The notes beneath the pieces are model-generated. The model ran no database searches and was not told the origin of the DNA. It worked only from the letters and a program-made list of their open reading frames with translations. Of a stretch of DNA of 64,000 bases, positions 25,798 to 33,635 are shown one piece after another. How positions within the stretch are numbered: position 1 is the first letter of the stretch; every line of letters begins with the position of its first letter. The position numbers and the translations under genes are program-made. Origin of the DNA: Variovorax paradoxus (GTDB lineage Bacteria > Pseudomonadota > Gammaproteobacteria > Burkholderiales > Burkholderiaceae_C); NCBI RefSeq assembly GCF_009498455.1, contig NZ_CP045644.1, forward strand, positions 1,457,001 through 1,521,000, read 5' to 3'.

Positions 25798-25834
25798 AAA
25801 AAGCCCGCGGCGCCGGTCTCGGCGCGCGGGCTTT
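25798..25834 (-). terminator. Rho-independent terminator after the lipoprotein gene
   Basis: AAAGCCCGCG pairs with CGCGGGCTTT across a GC-rich loop that itself can pair (CGCCG...CGGCG). Read on the minus strand the stem is followed by a run of five T. It lies 17 bp after the stop of the gene at 25851-27227. Confidence 0.8.
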
Positions 25835-25850
25835 GGAGGTCAGCGTGGGG

Positions 25851-27227
25851 TTACTGGACCACGCCGATGTGCAGGTAGCCGCGCGTCGGCGACGAAGGAC
25901 CCCGGTTGCCGATCAGAACATCGAGCTTGGTCGAACGCATGGCGAAATACTGATGCGATGCATCCGCACGATCGAAGGCCATCCGCATGCCGTCAGGGGT
26001 GTCGGCGATGATGCTCAACGTCAACGACTTGGTGATCACCGGCCCAGCGGGCGCCGTCAGCGAATACAGCCCGGTCGACACGGTCGAGAGATTGATGTCC
26101 CCGTCCGTGGCCCAACCCGAGGCGTTGAAGTTCGCATAGGTCGCGGCGGCGGGCACACCGATGGCCATCACCTGGTTGGCCAAGGCTGTCGAGGTGCCGG
26201 CGCTCAGGTAGATCTTTTCGCCTTCCACCATGGCGATGCCGAACTTGCCGATGACCGCGCCACTGGCGTCCTTCAGCGTCCACAGACCGGCTTCCGTGTC
26301 GGCCGCGACCACCGAGGTCACCACGCTGCCGCTCGGGCAGTTCTCGATGCGATAGATCTTCTGGTCGACGCACTGCTTCATCACCGTGCCACCATCGGAA
26401 ATCCGGATCTGTGCGGTCGCGGAGTTGCGGTCTGCGCTCGTGTACTCGACGCGTGCGCGGTCGTACGTGCCGTCCAGCTTGGCCTGCGTGGTGACGAAGG
26501 CGCGCGTCGCGATGAACGGCGCATTCTTGTAGGTCACCGGTGACGAGAAGGGCACGGCGAACGGGAACCCGCCGGCGAAGCTGTCCTTCAGTGGCAGGAA
26601 GGTCGCATTGTTGGGAATGCCGGGAACGCGGCTGTTGGAAAAGACCCAGCCGGTGCCGTTCGCACCGAAGGTGCCCGAGGTCTTGTCGCCTGCCGCATCG
26701 GTCACGTCGTAGGTCTTCGCATCGAAGTCGATGTGCAGCTTCTGGCGCGAGCCGTTGGCGGCGAACACCATGTAGTCGCCGTTGTCGTAGCTGCCGGTCT
26801 GGACCGCGAAGTTCACCTGCTTCGTGCGGCCTTCCGAGGCGGAGGCTTCGAGTTTGTAGCTGGCGGCGTCCGTCTTGCTGCTGTTCGCGAAGCGCGAGAC
26901 CCACTGCGTGGCGCCGGTGTCGACGTCGTTGGTGAGGGTGGCCGTGCCGCCGCCACCGCTGGCGGCCCAGCCGACGCTGTCGCTCGCCTTGACCACCACT
27001 TCCTGGCCCGGCCGCACGCTGTACGTGCCCGCGCCGTCGGGGGTGGCCACGCTGCCTGCGATTTCGACGGTGAGCTTCAGCTCTGCCGCCGGGGGCGGCG
27101 TGGGTGCGGGCGCCGGAACGAATCCGATCGGCAACCCGCCGCCACCGCCTCCTCCTCCTCCACCGCCGCATCCGGCCAGTCCCAAGACCACTGCCGCGGC
27201 AAGCGCGGTTCTGATGTTTTCCCTCAT
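25851..27227 (-). CDS. polyglycine-leader lipoprotein of unknown function
   Basis: A 458-residue exported lipoprotein. The signal peptide ends in the lipobox L-A-G-C (Cys20), followed directly by a run of about eleven Gly, then a Pro/Ala-rich spacer up to about residue 45. This flexible leader suggests surface tethering. The rest is beta-rich, with V-A-A-S/G-G-G-T and repeated D-G-T-Y motifs, and two cysteines around residue 300. I do not recognise the fold. The start at 27227 is chosen for the signal peptide; an in-frame GTG 20 codons upstream lacks one. A terminator follows. Confidence 0.8.
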   Translation of the reverse strand: MRENIRTALAAAVVLGLAGCGGGGGGGGGGGLPIGFVPAPAPTPPPAAELKLTVEIAGSVATPDGAGTYSVRPGQEVVVKASDSVGWAASGGGGTATLTNDVDTGATQWVSRFANSSKTDAASYKLEASASEGRTKQVNFAVQTGSYDNGDYMVFAANGSRQKLHIDFDAKTYDVTDAAGDKTSGTFGANGTGWVFSNSRVPGIPNNATFLPLKDSFAGGFPFAVPFSSPVTYKNAPFIATRAFVTTQAKLDGTYDRARVEYTSADRNSATAQIRISDGGTVMKQCVDQKIYRIENCPSGSVVTSVVAADTEAGLWTLKDASGAVIGKFGIAMVEGEKIYLSAGTSTALANQVMAIGVPAAATYANFNASGWATDGDINLSTVSTGLYSLTAPAGPVITKSLTLSIIADTPDGMRMAFDRADASHQYFAMRSTKLDVLIGNRGPSSPTRGYLHIGVVQ

Positions 27228-27430
27228 GTGTCCCTCGTCCTTTGTATGGATTTTTTGTGCGCTCCCGGCGGCGCCGAAAGGCTTCACGAATGTATCGAAA
27301 GCTTTGGATTCATAACCAAAAGTTCACGCGGGAGTGGTCGCTGCACCACAGCTTTCGCGGCGCGGCGGACACCGGCACAGAAAAGTTAATTCAAAAGTTT
27401 TCTTCTTCTGTTCACTGGGATCGCCGGGCC

Positions 27431-27489
27431 GTCGCAACGGCGTCGCAGGTGCGTCGCACGGCGCATGCGACGCACCCGTCCATTGCGAC
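27431..27489. promoter_or_regulatory. GTCGCA half-site array, candidate sigma-54 upstream activator sites
   Basis: In the 382-bp gene-free stretch 27228-27609, GTCGCA occurs at 27431, 27442 and 27453, exactly 11 bp apart, and its complement TGCGAC at 27466 and 27484. The central part is a perfect 11-bp palindrome (GGTGCGTCGCA, 7-base spacer, TGCGACGCACC; 27448-27476). Helical-turn spacing and distance of about 70-125 bp upstream of the expected start fit an enhancer for a sigma-54 activator. Confidence 0.6.
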
Positions 27490-27530
27490 AAACCCTCCGC
27501 CAACCCCTTGATTCTTCGTCGCCTCCCGCA

Positions 27531-27546
27531 CGGCACGAAAGCTGCG
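27531..27546 (+). promoter_or_regulatory. sigma-54 (-24/-12) promoter of the flavin monooxygenase gene
   Basis: CGGCACGAAAGCTGCG matches the consensus TGGCACG-N4-TTGC closely: GG at 27532-27533 and GC at 27544-27545 are spaced correctly. Transcription would begin near 27557, 53 bases before the ATG. No convincing -35/-10 pair was seen. Confidence 0.65.
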
Positions 27547-27609
27547 CCACGAACCCTGCGTGCGCCTTGCCGCGCCGCGATTCGTTCAACGACACAACGG
27601 AGACATGCA

Positions 27610-29412
27610 ATGACAGACCCGACCACCGGCCCCACCCGGGCCGCCGCCCAATGGCTGGCCGACTTCGCCGCCGCGCTCGCACGCGGCGACATCGATGCGG
27701 CCGTCTCGCGGTTCGAGGCCGACAGCTACTGGCGCGACCTCGTCGCCTTCACCTGGAACCTGCGCACGCAGGAAGGCCCCGGCGCCATCCGCGCGATGCT
27801 GCAGGCGCGCCTGGCCGACACGCAGCCCACGGCCTTTGCGCTCGAAGGCGACGCGACCGAGGCGGAGGGCGTGGTCGATGCATGGTTCACCTTCGAGACG
27901 CGCGTGGCACGCGGGCGCGGCCATGTACGTCTTCGCGACGGCAAGGCCTGGACGCTGCTCACCACCATGACCGAGCTGAAAGGCTTCGAGGAAAAGACGG
28001 GCGAGAACCGCATCAAGGGCGCCGAGCACGGCGTGCACAAGGGCCGCAAGAACTGGCTCGAGAAGCGCCGCGACGAAGAGGCTGCGCTGGGCTACACCGA
28101 GCAGCCCGAGGTCGTGATCATCGGCGGCGGCCAGGGCGGCATCGCGCTGGGGGCGCGGCTGCGCCGGCTGGGCGTGCCGACGATCATCGTGGAGCGCAAT
28201 GCCAAGGCCGGCGACTCCTGGCGAAAGCGCTACAAGTCGCTGTGCCTGCACGACCCGGTCTGGTACGACCACCTGCCCTACATGCCCTTCCCCGACGACT
28301 GGCCGGTGTTCGCGCCCAAGGACAAGATCGGCGACTGGCTCGAGATGTACACGAAGATCATGGAGCTCAACTACTGGAGCTCCACGAACGCGACCAAGGC
28401 GCGCTTCGACGAGGCCACGCAGCGCTGGGAAGTGCAGGTGGAGCGCGAAGGCAAGCCCGTGACGCTGCGCCCGAAGCAGCTGGTGTTCGCGCTCGGCGTG
28501 TCGGGCTACCCGAACGTGCCGAAGGTCGCGGGCGCCGAGAACTTCCTGGGCGACCAGCACCACTCCAGCCAGCACCCGGGGCCCGAGGCCTATGCCGGCA
28601 AGAAGTGCGTGGTGCTGGGCTCGAACAATTCGGCGCACGACATCTGCGCGGCGCTGTGGGAGCACGGCGCCGACGTGACGATGGTGCAGCGCTCGTCCAC
28701 GCACATCGCGCCCTCGCAGTCGCTCATGGAGCTGGCGCTGGGAGGCCTGTACTCCGAGCAGGCGCTCAAGAACGGCATCGACCACCACAAGGGCGACCTG
28801 ATCTTCGCGTCGGTGCCCTACAAGATCATGCACACCTTCCACATCCCGGTGTACGAGGAGATGAAGAAGCGCGATGCCGACCTGTACGCGCGGCTGGAGA
28901 AGGCCGGCTTCCTGCTCGACTTCGGCGTGGACGGTTCGGGCCTGTTCATGAAGTACCTGCGGCGCGGCTCGGGCTACTACATCGACGTGGGCGCCTCGGA
29001 GCTGGTGGCCAACGGCAGCATCCACCTGAAGAGCGGCGTGAACATCGAGCGCGTGAATGCGCGCTCGGTCACGCTCACCGACGGCACCGAGCTGCCGGCC
29101 GACCTGCTGGTGTATGCCACAGGCTACGGCTCGATGAACGGCTGGCTCGCCGACCTGATCTCGCCCGAGATCGCCGACAAGGTCGGCAAGTGCTGGGGCC
29201 TGGGCTCCGACACGCCGAAGGACCCGGGTCCGTGGGAAGGCGAACTGCGCAACATGTGGAAGCCGACGCAGGTCGAGAACCTGTGGTTCCACGGCGGCAA
29301 CCTGCACCAGTCGCGCCACTACTCGCAGTTTCTGGCGCTGCAGCTGAAGGCGCGCATGGAAGGGATTGATACGCCGGTGTACGAGCTGGCGGCATCGCAC
29401 CACAAGCGCTGA
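27610..29412 (+). CDS. flavin-containing monooxygenase (Baeyer-Villiger-like) with N-terminal NTF2-like domain
   Basis: A 600-residue protein. Residues 1-130 form an NTF2/SnoaL-like domain. The FAD Rossmann motif G-G-G-Q-G-G lies near 177, the second nucleotide motif V-L-G-S-N-N-S-A-H-D near 338 and a late A-T-G-Y-G near 500. The family oxidises ketones, amines or sulphur compounds with NADPH and O2. The ATG at 27610 is the only start giving the complete NTF2 domain. Its promoter is of sigma-54 type with an upstream half-site array. It stands alone, followed by a repeat pair. Confidence 0.85.
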   Translation: MTDPTTGPTRAAAQWLADFAAALARGDIDAAVSRFEADSYWRDLVAFTWNLRTQEGPGAIRAMLQARLADTQPTAFALEGDATEAEGVVDAWFTFETRVARGRGHVRLRDGKAWTLLTTMTELKGFEEKTGENRIKGAEHGVHKGRKNWLEKRRDEEAALGYTEQPEVVIIGGGQGGIALGARLRRLGVPTIIVERNAKAGDSWRKRYKSLCLHDPVWYDHLPYMPFPDDWPVFAPKDKIGDWLEMYTKIMELNYWSSTNATKARFDEATQRWEVQVEREGKPVTLRPKQLVFALGVSGYPNVPKVAGAENFLGDQHHSSQHPGPEAYAGKKCVVLGSNNSAHDICAALWEHGADVTMVQRSSTHIAPSQSLMELALGGLYSEQALKNGIDHHKGDLIFASVPYKIMHTFHIPVYEEMKKRDADLYARLEKAGFLLDFGVDGSGLFMKYLRRGSGYYIDVGASELVANGSIHLKSGVNIERVNARSVTLTDGTELPADLLVYATGYGSMNGWLADLISPEIADKVGKCWGLGSDTPKDPGPWEGELRNMWKPTQVENLWFHGGNLHQSRHYSQFLALQLKARMEGIDTPVYELAASHHKR

Positions 29413-29427
29413 GCGGGCATCGTGTTG

Positions 29428-29546
29428 TCCCCTCTCCCGCTTGCGGGAGAGGGCTAGGGTGAGGGCAGGTGCGATCGATGAGGCGCGGCGCTTGATCCAA
29501 GGCCGCCACCCTCACCCCAACCCTCTCCCCAAGGGGAGAGGGAGTA
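29428..29546. repeat. palindromic repeat pair, CCTCTCCC subfamily
   Basis: The left arm (29428-29466: CCCTCTCCCGC-TTGC-GGGAGAGGG then CTAGGGTGAGGGC) and inverted right arm (29508-29546: CCCTCACCCCAACC then CTCTCCCC-AA-GGGGAGAG) surround a 41-bp unique centre between convergent genes. The hairpins may act as a transcription stop for both. Same subfamily as 59868-59983 and the single arm at 56539-56578. Confidence 0.8.
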
Positions 29547-29552
29547 ATTCAC

Positions 29553-30263
29553 TCACTCCTGGATGAAGCGCCGCAGTCCTTCGAGATCGGTCACCGTGAT
29601 CCCGCCGTACTCGATGTGCAGGAACCCCGCCTCCTTCAACCGGTTCAGCGCCGCATTGCAGCGCTGCCGCGACACACCCGACAGATTCGCGATCTCTTCC
29701 TGCGAGGTCTGCAGGTGCGGCTCGCTGCCCGGATGCAGCCACGGGTGGAACAGGCCGGCCAGCGCGCGCGCCACCTGGCTGTCGGCGTCGAGCAGGCGGT
29801 GCGCGGCGTAGCTGCCCATGAACCAGTGCAGCCGCTCGTTGATCTGCTGCAGCAAAAAGTGATCGAAGCCGCGCTGCGTGCGGTGCAGCCACTCGAAGGT
29901 CTCCAGCGGCAGCTGCGCCACGCGGCTGGGGCGCAGCGCGATGATGTCGGCCGAGCGTGGCACGGCGCGCAGCAGCGTGCCTTCGCCGAACCAGCTGCCC
30001 ACCGACAGCCCGCCCAGCGTGACCGAGCGGCCGTCGCTGGACGTGATCGACCACTTGAGCAGACCTTCGAGCGTGCCGTACCAGTGCAGCGGCGTGTCGC
30101 CGCGCCGGCACAGCGCGGCGCCGGCCGCCACCTCGACCTCGCGCATCTCGTCGAGCACGCGCTCGCCCGCGCCCACGTCGAGCAGCGGGAACCAGGCCGA
30201 GCCTTGCAGCAGCTGGGGAATGGTCAGGGAGGCTGCGGAAATCGGCGGCTTCGTCGGGGGCAT
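29553..30263 (-). CDS. Crp/Fnr-family transcriptional regulator
   Basis: A 236-residue regulator with an N-terminal cyclic-nucleotide-binding fold (about 25-140; G-G-L-S-V-G-S-W-F-G-E core) and a C-terminal Crp HTH (about 180-225; T-S-Q-E-E-I-A-N-L-S-G-V-S-R-Q-R-C). The Fe-S cysteines of Fnr are absent. The start at 30263 follows GAAGA; a longer frame upstream is not conserved-looking. It is divergent from the BKACE operon at 30527 and may regulate it, but no palindrome of the TGTGA type was found in the gap. Confidence 0.88.
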   Translation of the reverse strand: MPPTKPPISAASLTIPQLLQGSAWFPLLDVGAGERVLDEMREVEVAAGAALCRRGDTPLHWYGTLEGLLKWSITSSDGRSVTLGGLSVGSWFGEGTLLRAVPRSADIIALRPSRVAQLPLETFEWLHRTQRGFDHFLLQQINERLHWFMGSYAAHRLLDADSQVARALAGLFHPWLHPGSEPHLQTSQEEIANLSGVSRQRCNAALNRLKEAGFLHIEYGGITVTDLEGLRRFIQE

Positions 30264-30280
30264 GCGGTCTTCTTTGCTTG

Positions 30281-30373
30281 TTACTGCGCGGCCTTGCGCT
30301 GCTGCAGCCCGGCCTGCGCCTCGTGCAGCTTCTTCTTGCGATCGGCGACCCACACGAGAGGCAGTAGTTTCAT
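30281..30373 (-). CDS. possible 30-residue small protein
   Basis: An ATG-started frame of 30 residues beginning M-K-L-L-P-L-V-W-V-A-D-R-K-K-K and rich in Lys, Gln and Ala at the end, directly upstream of the Crp-type gene. The Shine-Dalgarno region is weak. It could be a leader peptide or small cytoplasmic helix. I do not recognise it, and coding potential is uncertain. Confidence 0.3.
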   Translation of the reverse strand: MKLLPLVWVADRKKKLHEAQAGLQQRKAAQ

Positions 30374-30526
30374 GGCGTGAACCTGGGTGCGCAGGAGGTG
30401 CAAAGGGCAACTTTAGCGCCTGCGCCGCGTAAACCCTGCCCCCGAATGTCGTCGCGATGACTGAGTCCAAACGCACGCCAAAAAATAATGGCGCGCCCCC
30501 ATGAAAGACACCAGGAGTTCCCGAGC

Positions 30527-31447
30527 ATGTCGAAGCGCAAAGTGATCGTGACCATCGCCCCCACCGGCGGCATGGCGCACAAGTCGCAGAACCCCCACCT
30601 TCCCACCCAGCCCGCCGAGATTGCCGCCGACGTGCTGCGCTGCTGGAACGCCGGCGCCAGCGTGGCGGCCATCCACGCGCGCCGCCCCGACGACGGCGCC
30701 ACCTGCAATGCCGAGGTGTACCGCGACATCAACAGCCGCATCCGCGCGGCCGGCTGCGACATCGTGCTCAACAACTCCACCGGCGGCGGCGTGCACGGCG
30801 ACATGGTGAAGCCGCTGGCCGGCGATCGCTGGGAGATTGCGTGGGAAGAACGCATCAAGGGCATGGACGCCGGCGCCGAGATGTGCACGCTCGACGCCAC
30901 CACGCTCAACCTGAGCTTCGAGGGCAAGCAGATCCTCATGGACACGCCGATCACGCGCGGACGCGAACTCGCGGCCGGCATGAAGGCGCGCGGCATCAAG
31001 CCCGAGTGGGAGGTGTTCAGCCCCACGCACATCCTGCAGGACACGACCACGCTGATCGAGGAAGGCCATGACGACGCGCCCTACTTCATCAACCTGGTGA
31101 TGAACGTGCACCGCAACTTCCAGAACGCGATGCCGTACTCGCCGCGCAACCTGCAGATGATGGTCGACACGCTGCCCCGGGGCGCCATCTTCGGCGTGAG
31201 CGGCATCGGCATGTCGCAGCTCGAAGCCAACGTGGCGGCGCTGCTGCTGGGCGGCCATGCGCGCGTGGGGCTGGAAGACAACCTCTACTTCCGCCACGGC
31301 GAGCTGGCCACCAACGTGCAGCTCACCGAGCGCATCGTGCGCGTGATCCGCGAACTCGACATGGAAGTGGCCACGCCGGCCGAGGCGCGGCAGATCATGG
31401 GCCTGCCGCGCGTGGGTGGCCCGCGGCCCGAGTTCGCACTCGGTTGA
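30527..31447 (+). CDS. 3-keto-5-aminohexanoate cleavage (BKACE) family protein
   Basis: A 306-residue TIM-barrel enzyme of the BKACE family (beta-keto acid + acetyl-CoA -> acyl-CoA + acetoacetate). Typical segments are the N-terminal I-A-P-T-G-G, S-T-G-G-G near 84 and [10 protein letters not shown] at 243-252, where Glu is a zinc ligand. The family zinc motif HxH is A48-I-H50 here, so one histidine is missing. AGGAG precedes the ATG. It is the first gene of a five-gene operon with a hydroxyacid dehydrogenase, pointing to oxidation of a free beta-hydroxy acid followed by BKACE cleavage. Confidence 0.85.
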   Translation: MSKRKVIVTIAPTGGMAHKSQNPHLPTQPAEIAADVLRCWNAGASVAAIHARRPDDGATCNAEVYRDINSRIRAAGCDIVLNNSTGGGVHGDMVKPLAGDRWEIAWEERIKGMDAGAEMCTLDATTLNLSFEGKQILMDTPITRGRELAAGMKARGIKPEWEVFSPTHILQDTTTLIEEGHDDAPYFINLVMNVHRNFQNAMPYSPRNLQMMVDTLPRGAIFGVSGIGMSQLEANVAALLLGGHARVGLEDNLYFRHGELATNVQLTERIVRVIRELDMEVATPAEARQIMGLPRVGGPRPEFALG

Positions 31448-31481
31448 AGACAGACAACGACAACGAACGGAGACACGACAC

Positions 31482-32690
31482 ATGAACACTTCACGCACCG
31501 CACTGGCCCTCGCGCTCGGCGCCCTCTTTGCATCGGGCGCCTTCGCCCAGGTGTCCGACGACACCATCCGCATCGGCTTCATCAGCGACATGTCGGGCAT
31601 CTACCGCGACTACGACGGCCCCGCCGGCGCCGAGGCGATCCGCATGGCCATCGCCGACATGGGCGGCGCCATCGACGGCAGGAAGATCGAGCTGGTCACG
31701 GCCGACCACCAGAACAAGCCCGACATCGCCGCCGCCAAGGCGCGCGAATGGTTCGACGTGACCAAGGTCGACATGCTGATCGGCGGCGTCAACTCGGGCG
31801 CGGCCATTGCCATGGCCGGCGTGGCGGCCGACAAGAAGAAGCCGTACTTCGTGGTGGGCTCGGGCGCGTCGAGCCTCACCAACGAGTACTGCTCGCCCTA
31901 CACCGTGCACTACGCCTACGACACGGTGGCGATGGCACGCGGCACCGCGAGCGCAGTGGTCAAGGCCGGCGGCAAGAGCTGGTACTTCGTGGCGGCCGAC
32001 TACGCCTTCGGCGCCGCGCTGCAAAGCGACGCCACCAAGACCGTGCAGGCCAGCGGCGGCACGGTGGCAGGCTCGGTAAAGCATCCGCTGGGTGCGAGCG
32101 ACTTCTCGTCGTTCATGCTGCAGGCGCAAAGCTCGAAAGCGCAGGTGCTGGCATTGGCCAATGCGGGCGGCGACACGGTGAACGCGATCAAGTCGGCGGC
32201 GGAGTTCGGCCTCAGCAAGAACATGAAACTCGCCGGCATGATCATCACCATCAACGACGTGCACGCGCTGGGCCTGAAGGCCTCGCAAGGCATGTACCTC
32301 ACCGACAGCTGGTACTGGAACCAGAGCCCCGAGTCGCGCGCCTGGGCGCGCCGCTTCTTCGACAAGCACAAGCGCATGCCTTCTTCTTTCCATGCCGGCG
32401 ACTACTCGGCCACGCTGCAGTACCTGCAGGCCGTGAAGGCGGCAGGCAGCGACGACGCCGACAAGGTGATGGCGCAGCTGCGCAAGACGAAGTTCAACGA
32501 CATGTTCGTCAAGGGCGGCTGGCTGCGCGACGACGGCCTCATGGTGCACGACATGCACCTCATGCAGGTGAAGACGCCGGCCGAGTCGAAGGAGCCGTGG
32601 GACTATTACAAGGTGATCGAGAACATCCCCGGCGAAGCCGCATGGACCACCCGGACCGAGAGCCGCTGCGCGCGGTGGAAACAAGCATGA
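31482..32690 (+). CDS. ABC transporter substrate-binding protein, orphan
   Basis: A 402-residue Peripla_BP_6-class binding protein with a Sec signal peptide (L-A-L-A-L-G-A-L-F-A-S-G-A-F-A, cleavage near residue 22) and the mature start I-R-I-G-F-I-S-D-M-S-G. It differs from LivJ-type relatives at the ligand loop (G-G-V-N-S-G-A-A). The operon has no permease or ATPase genes, so it must use membrane components encoded elsewhere or act as a sensor. The stop overlaps the dehydrogenase start (ATGA). Confidence 0.88.
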   Translation: MNTSRTALALALGALFASGAFAQVSDDTIRIGFISDMSGIYRDYDGPAGAEAIRMAIADMGGAIDGRKIELVTADHQNKPDIAAAKAREWFDVTKVDMLIGGVNSGAAIAMAGVAADKKKPYFVVGSGASSLTNEYCSPYTVHYAYDTVAMARGTASAVVKAGGKSWYFVAADYAFGAALQSDATKTVQASGGTVAGSVKHPLGASDFSSFMLQAQSSKAQVLALANAGGDTVNAIKSAAEFGLSKNMKLAGMIITINDVHALGLKASQGMYLTDSWYWNQSPESRAWARRFFDKHKRMPSSFHAGDYSATLQYLQAVKAAGSDDADKVMAQLRKTKFNDMFVKGGWLRDDGLMVHDMHLMQVKTPAESKEPWDYYKVIENIPGEAAWTTRTESRCARWKQA

Positions 32691-33634
32691 ACCCCACCAC
32701 CAATGTGAAGCGCGTCGCCGTCGTCGGCACCGGCGTGATCGGCGCGAGCTGGGCCGCGTACTTCCTCGCGCAAGGGCTCGACGTGAACGCGACCGACCCC
32801 TCGCCCTTCGCCGAAGACCGGCTGCGCGCCGCCGTGGCGCAGCACTGGCCGACGCTGGAACGCTTCGGCCTCGCCGAGGGCGCCTCGGTCGATCGCCTGC
32901 GCTTTCACGACAGCCTGGAAGACGCGGTGGCCGTGGCCGACTTCGTGCAGGAGAACGGCCCCGAGCGCATGGATTTCAAGATCGACCTGTTCCGCCGCAT
33001 GGACGCGGCGGCGCCGCCCGACACCATCCTCGCATCGAGCTCGTCGGGCCTGGCGATCAGCGGCGTGCAATCGGGCTGCGCGCACCCGCAGCGCGTGGTG
33101 CTGGGCCATCCGTTCAACCCGCCGCACCTGATTCCGCTGGTCGAAGTGATCGGCGGCGAACAGACCTCGGCCGAGGCCATCGCACGCACGATGGCTTTCT
33201 ATGCCGCCATCGGCAAGCGGCCGATCCACGTGAAGCGCGAGGTGAAAGGCCACATCGCGAACCGGCTGCAGGCTGCGCTGTGGCGCGAGGCGTTCCACCT
33301 CGTCAACGAAGGCGTGGCGAGCGTGGCCGACATCGACACCGCCATCGCGCACGGCCCCGGCCTGCGCTGGGCCGTGATGGGGCCGTTCATGAACCTGCAC
33401 CTCTCGGGCGGCGCGGGCGGCATCGCGCATTTGCTCGCGCACCTGGGCGGGCCCATCGAAGACTGGTGGAAGGACCTGGGCGCACCGTCGATGACGGACG
33501 CGTTGAAGCAGCAGGTGGTGCAAGGCGTGGCGGAAGAACTCGGCACGCGCCACACGGCCGACCTCGAGGCTGCGCGCGACACCCTGCTGTTGAACCTGAT
33601 TCGCGCCAAGGCCGAGACGGGGACGCTGGATTGA
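32687..33634 (+). CDS. 3-hydroxyacyl-CoA dehydrogenase family protein (carnitine-dehydrogenase-like)
   Basis: A 315-residue NAD-dependent dehydrogenase. The Rossmann motif G-T-G-V-I-G lies near 13-18; S-S-S-S-G-L near 117, G-H-P-F-N-P-P-H near 141 (catalytic His) and the C-terminal helical domain follow. Length and layout are closer to L-carnitine 3-dehydrogenase and lambda-crystallin-like enzymes than to fatty-acid complexes. Next to a BKACE gene it probably makes the beta-keto acid substrate. Coupled to the binding-protein gene upstream. Confidence 0.87.
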   Translation: MNPTTNVKRVAVVGTGVIGASWAAYFLAQGLDVNATDPSPFAEDRLRAAVAQHWPTLERFGLAEGASVDRLRFHDSLEDAVAVADFVQENGPERMDFKIDLFRRMDAAAPPDTILASSSSGLAISGVQSGCAHPQRVVLGHPFNPPHLIPLVEVIGGEQTSAEAIARTMAFYAAIGKRPIHVKREVKGHIANRLQAALWREAFHLVNEGVASVADIDTAIAHGPGLRWAVMGPFMNLHLSGGAGGIAHLLAHLGGPIEDWWKDLGAPSMTDALKQQVVQGVAEELGTRHTADLEAARDTLLLNLIRAKAETGTLD

Positions 33635-33635
33635 C

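Noticed and set aside
27228..27609. A gene in the 382-bp gap before the monooxygenase.
   Set aside because: Short frames here have no start with ribosome-binding site and the sequence is better explained as promoter and activator sites.
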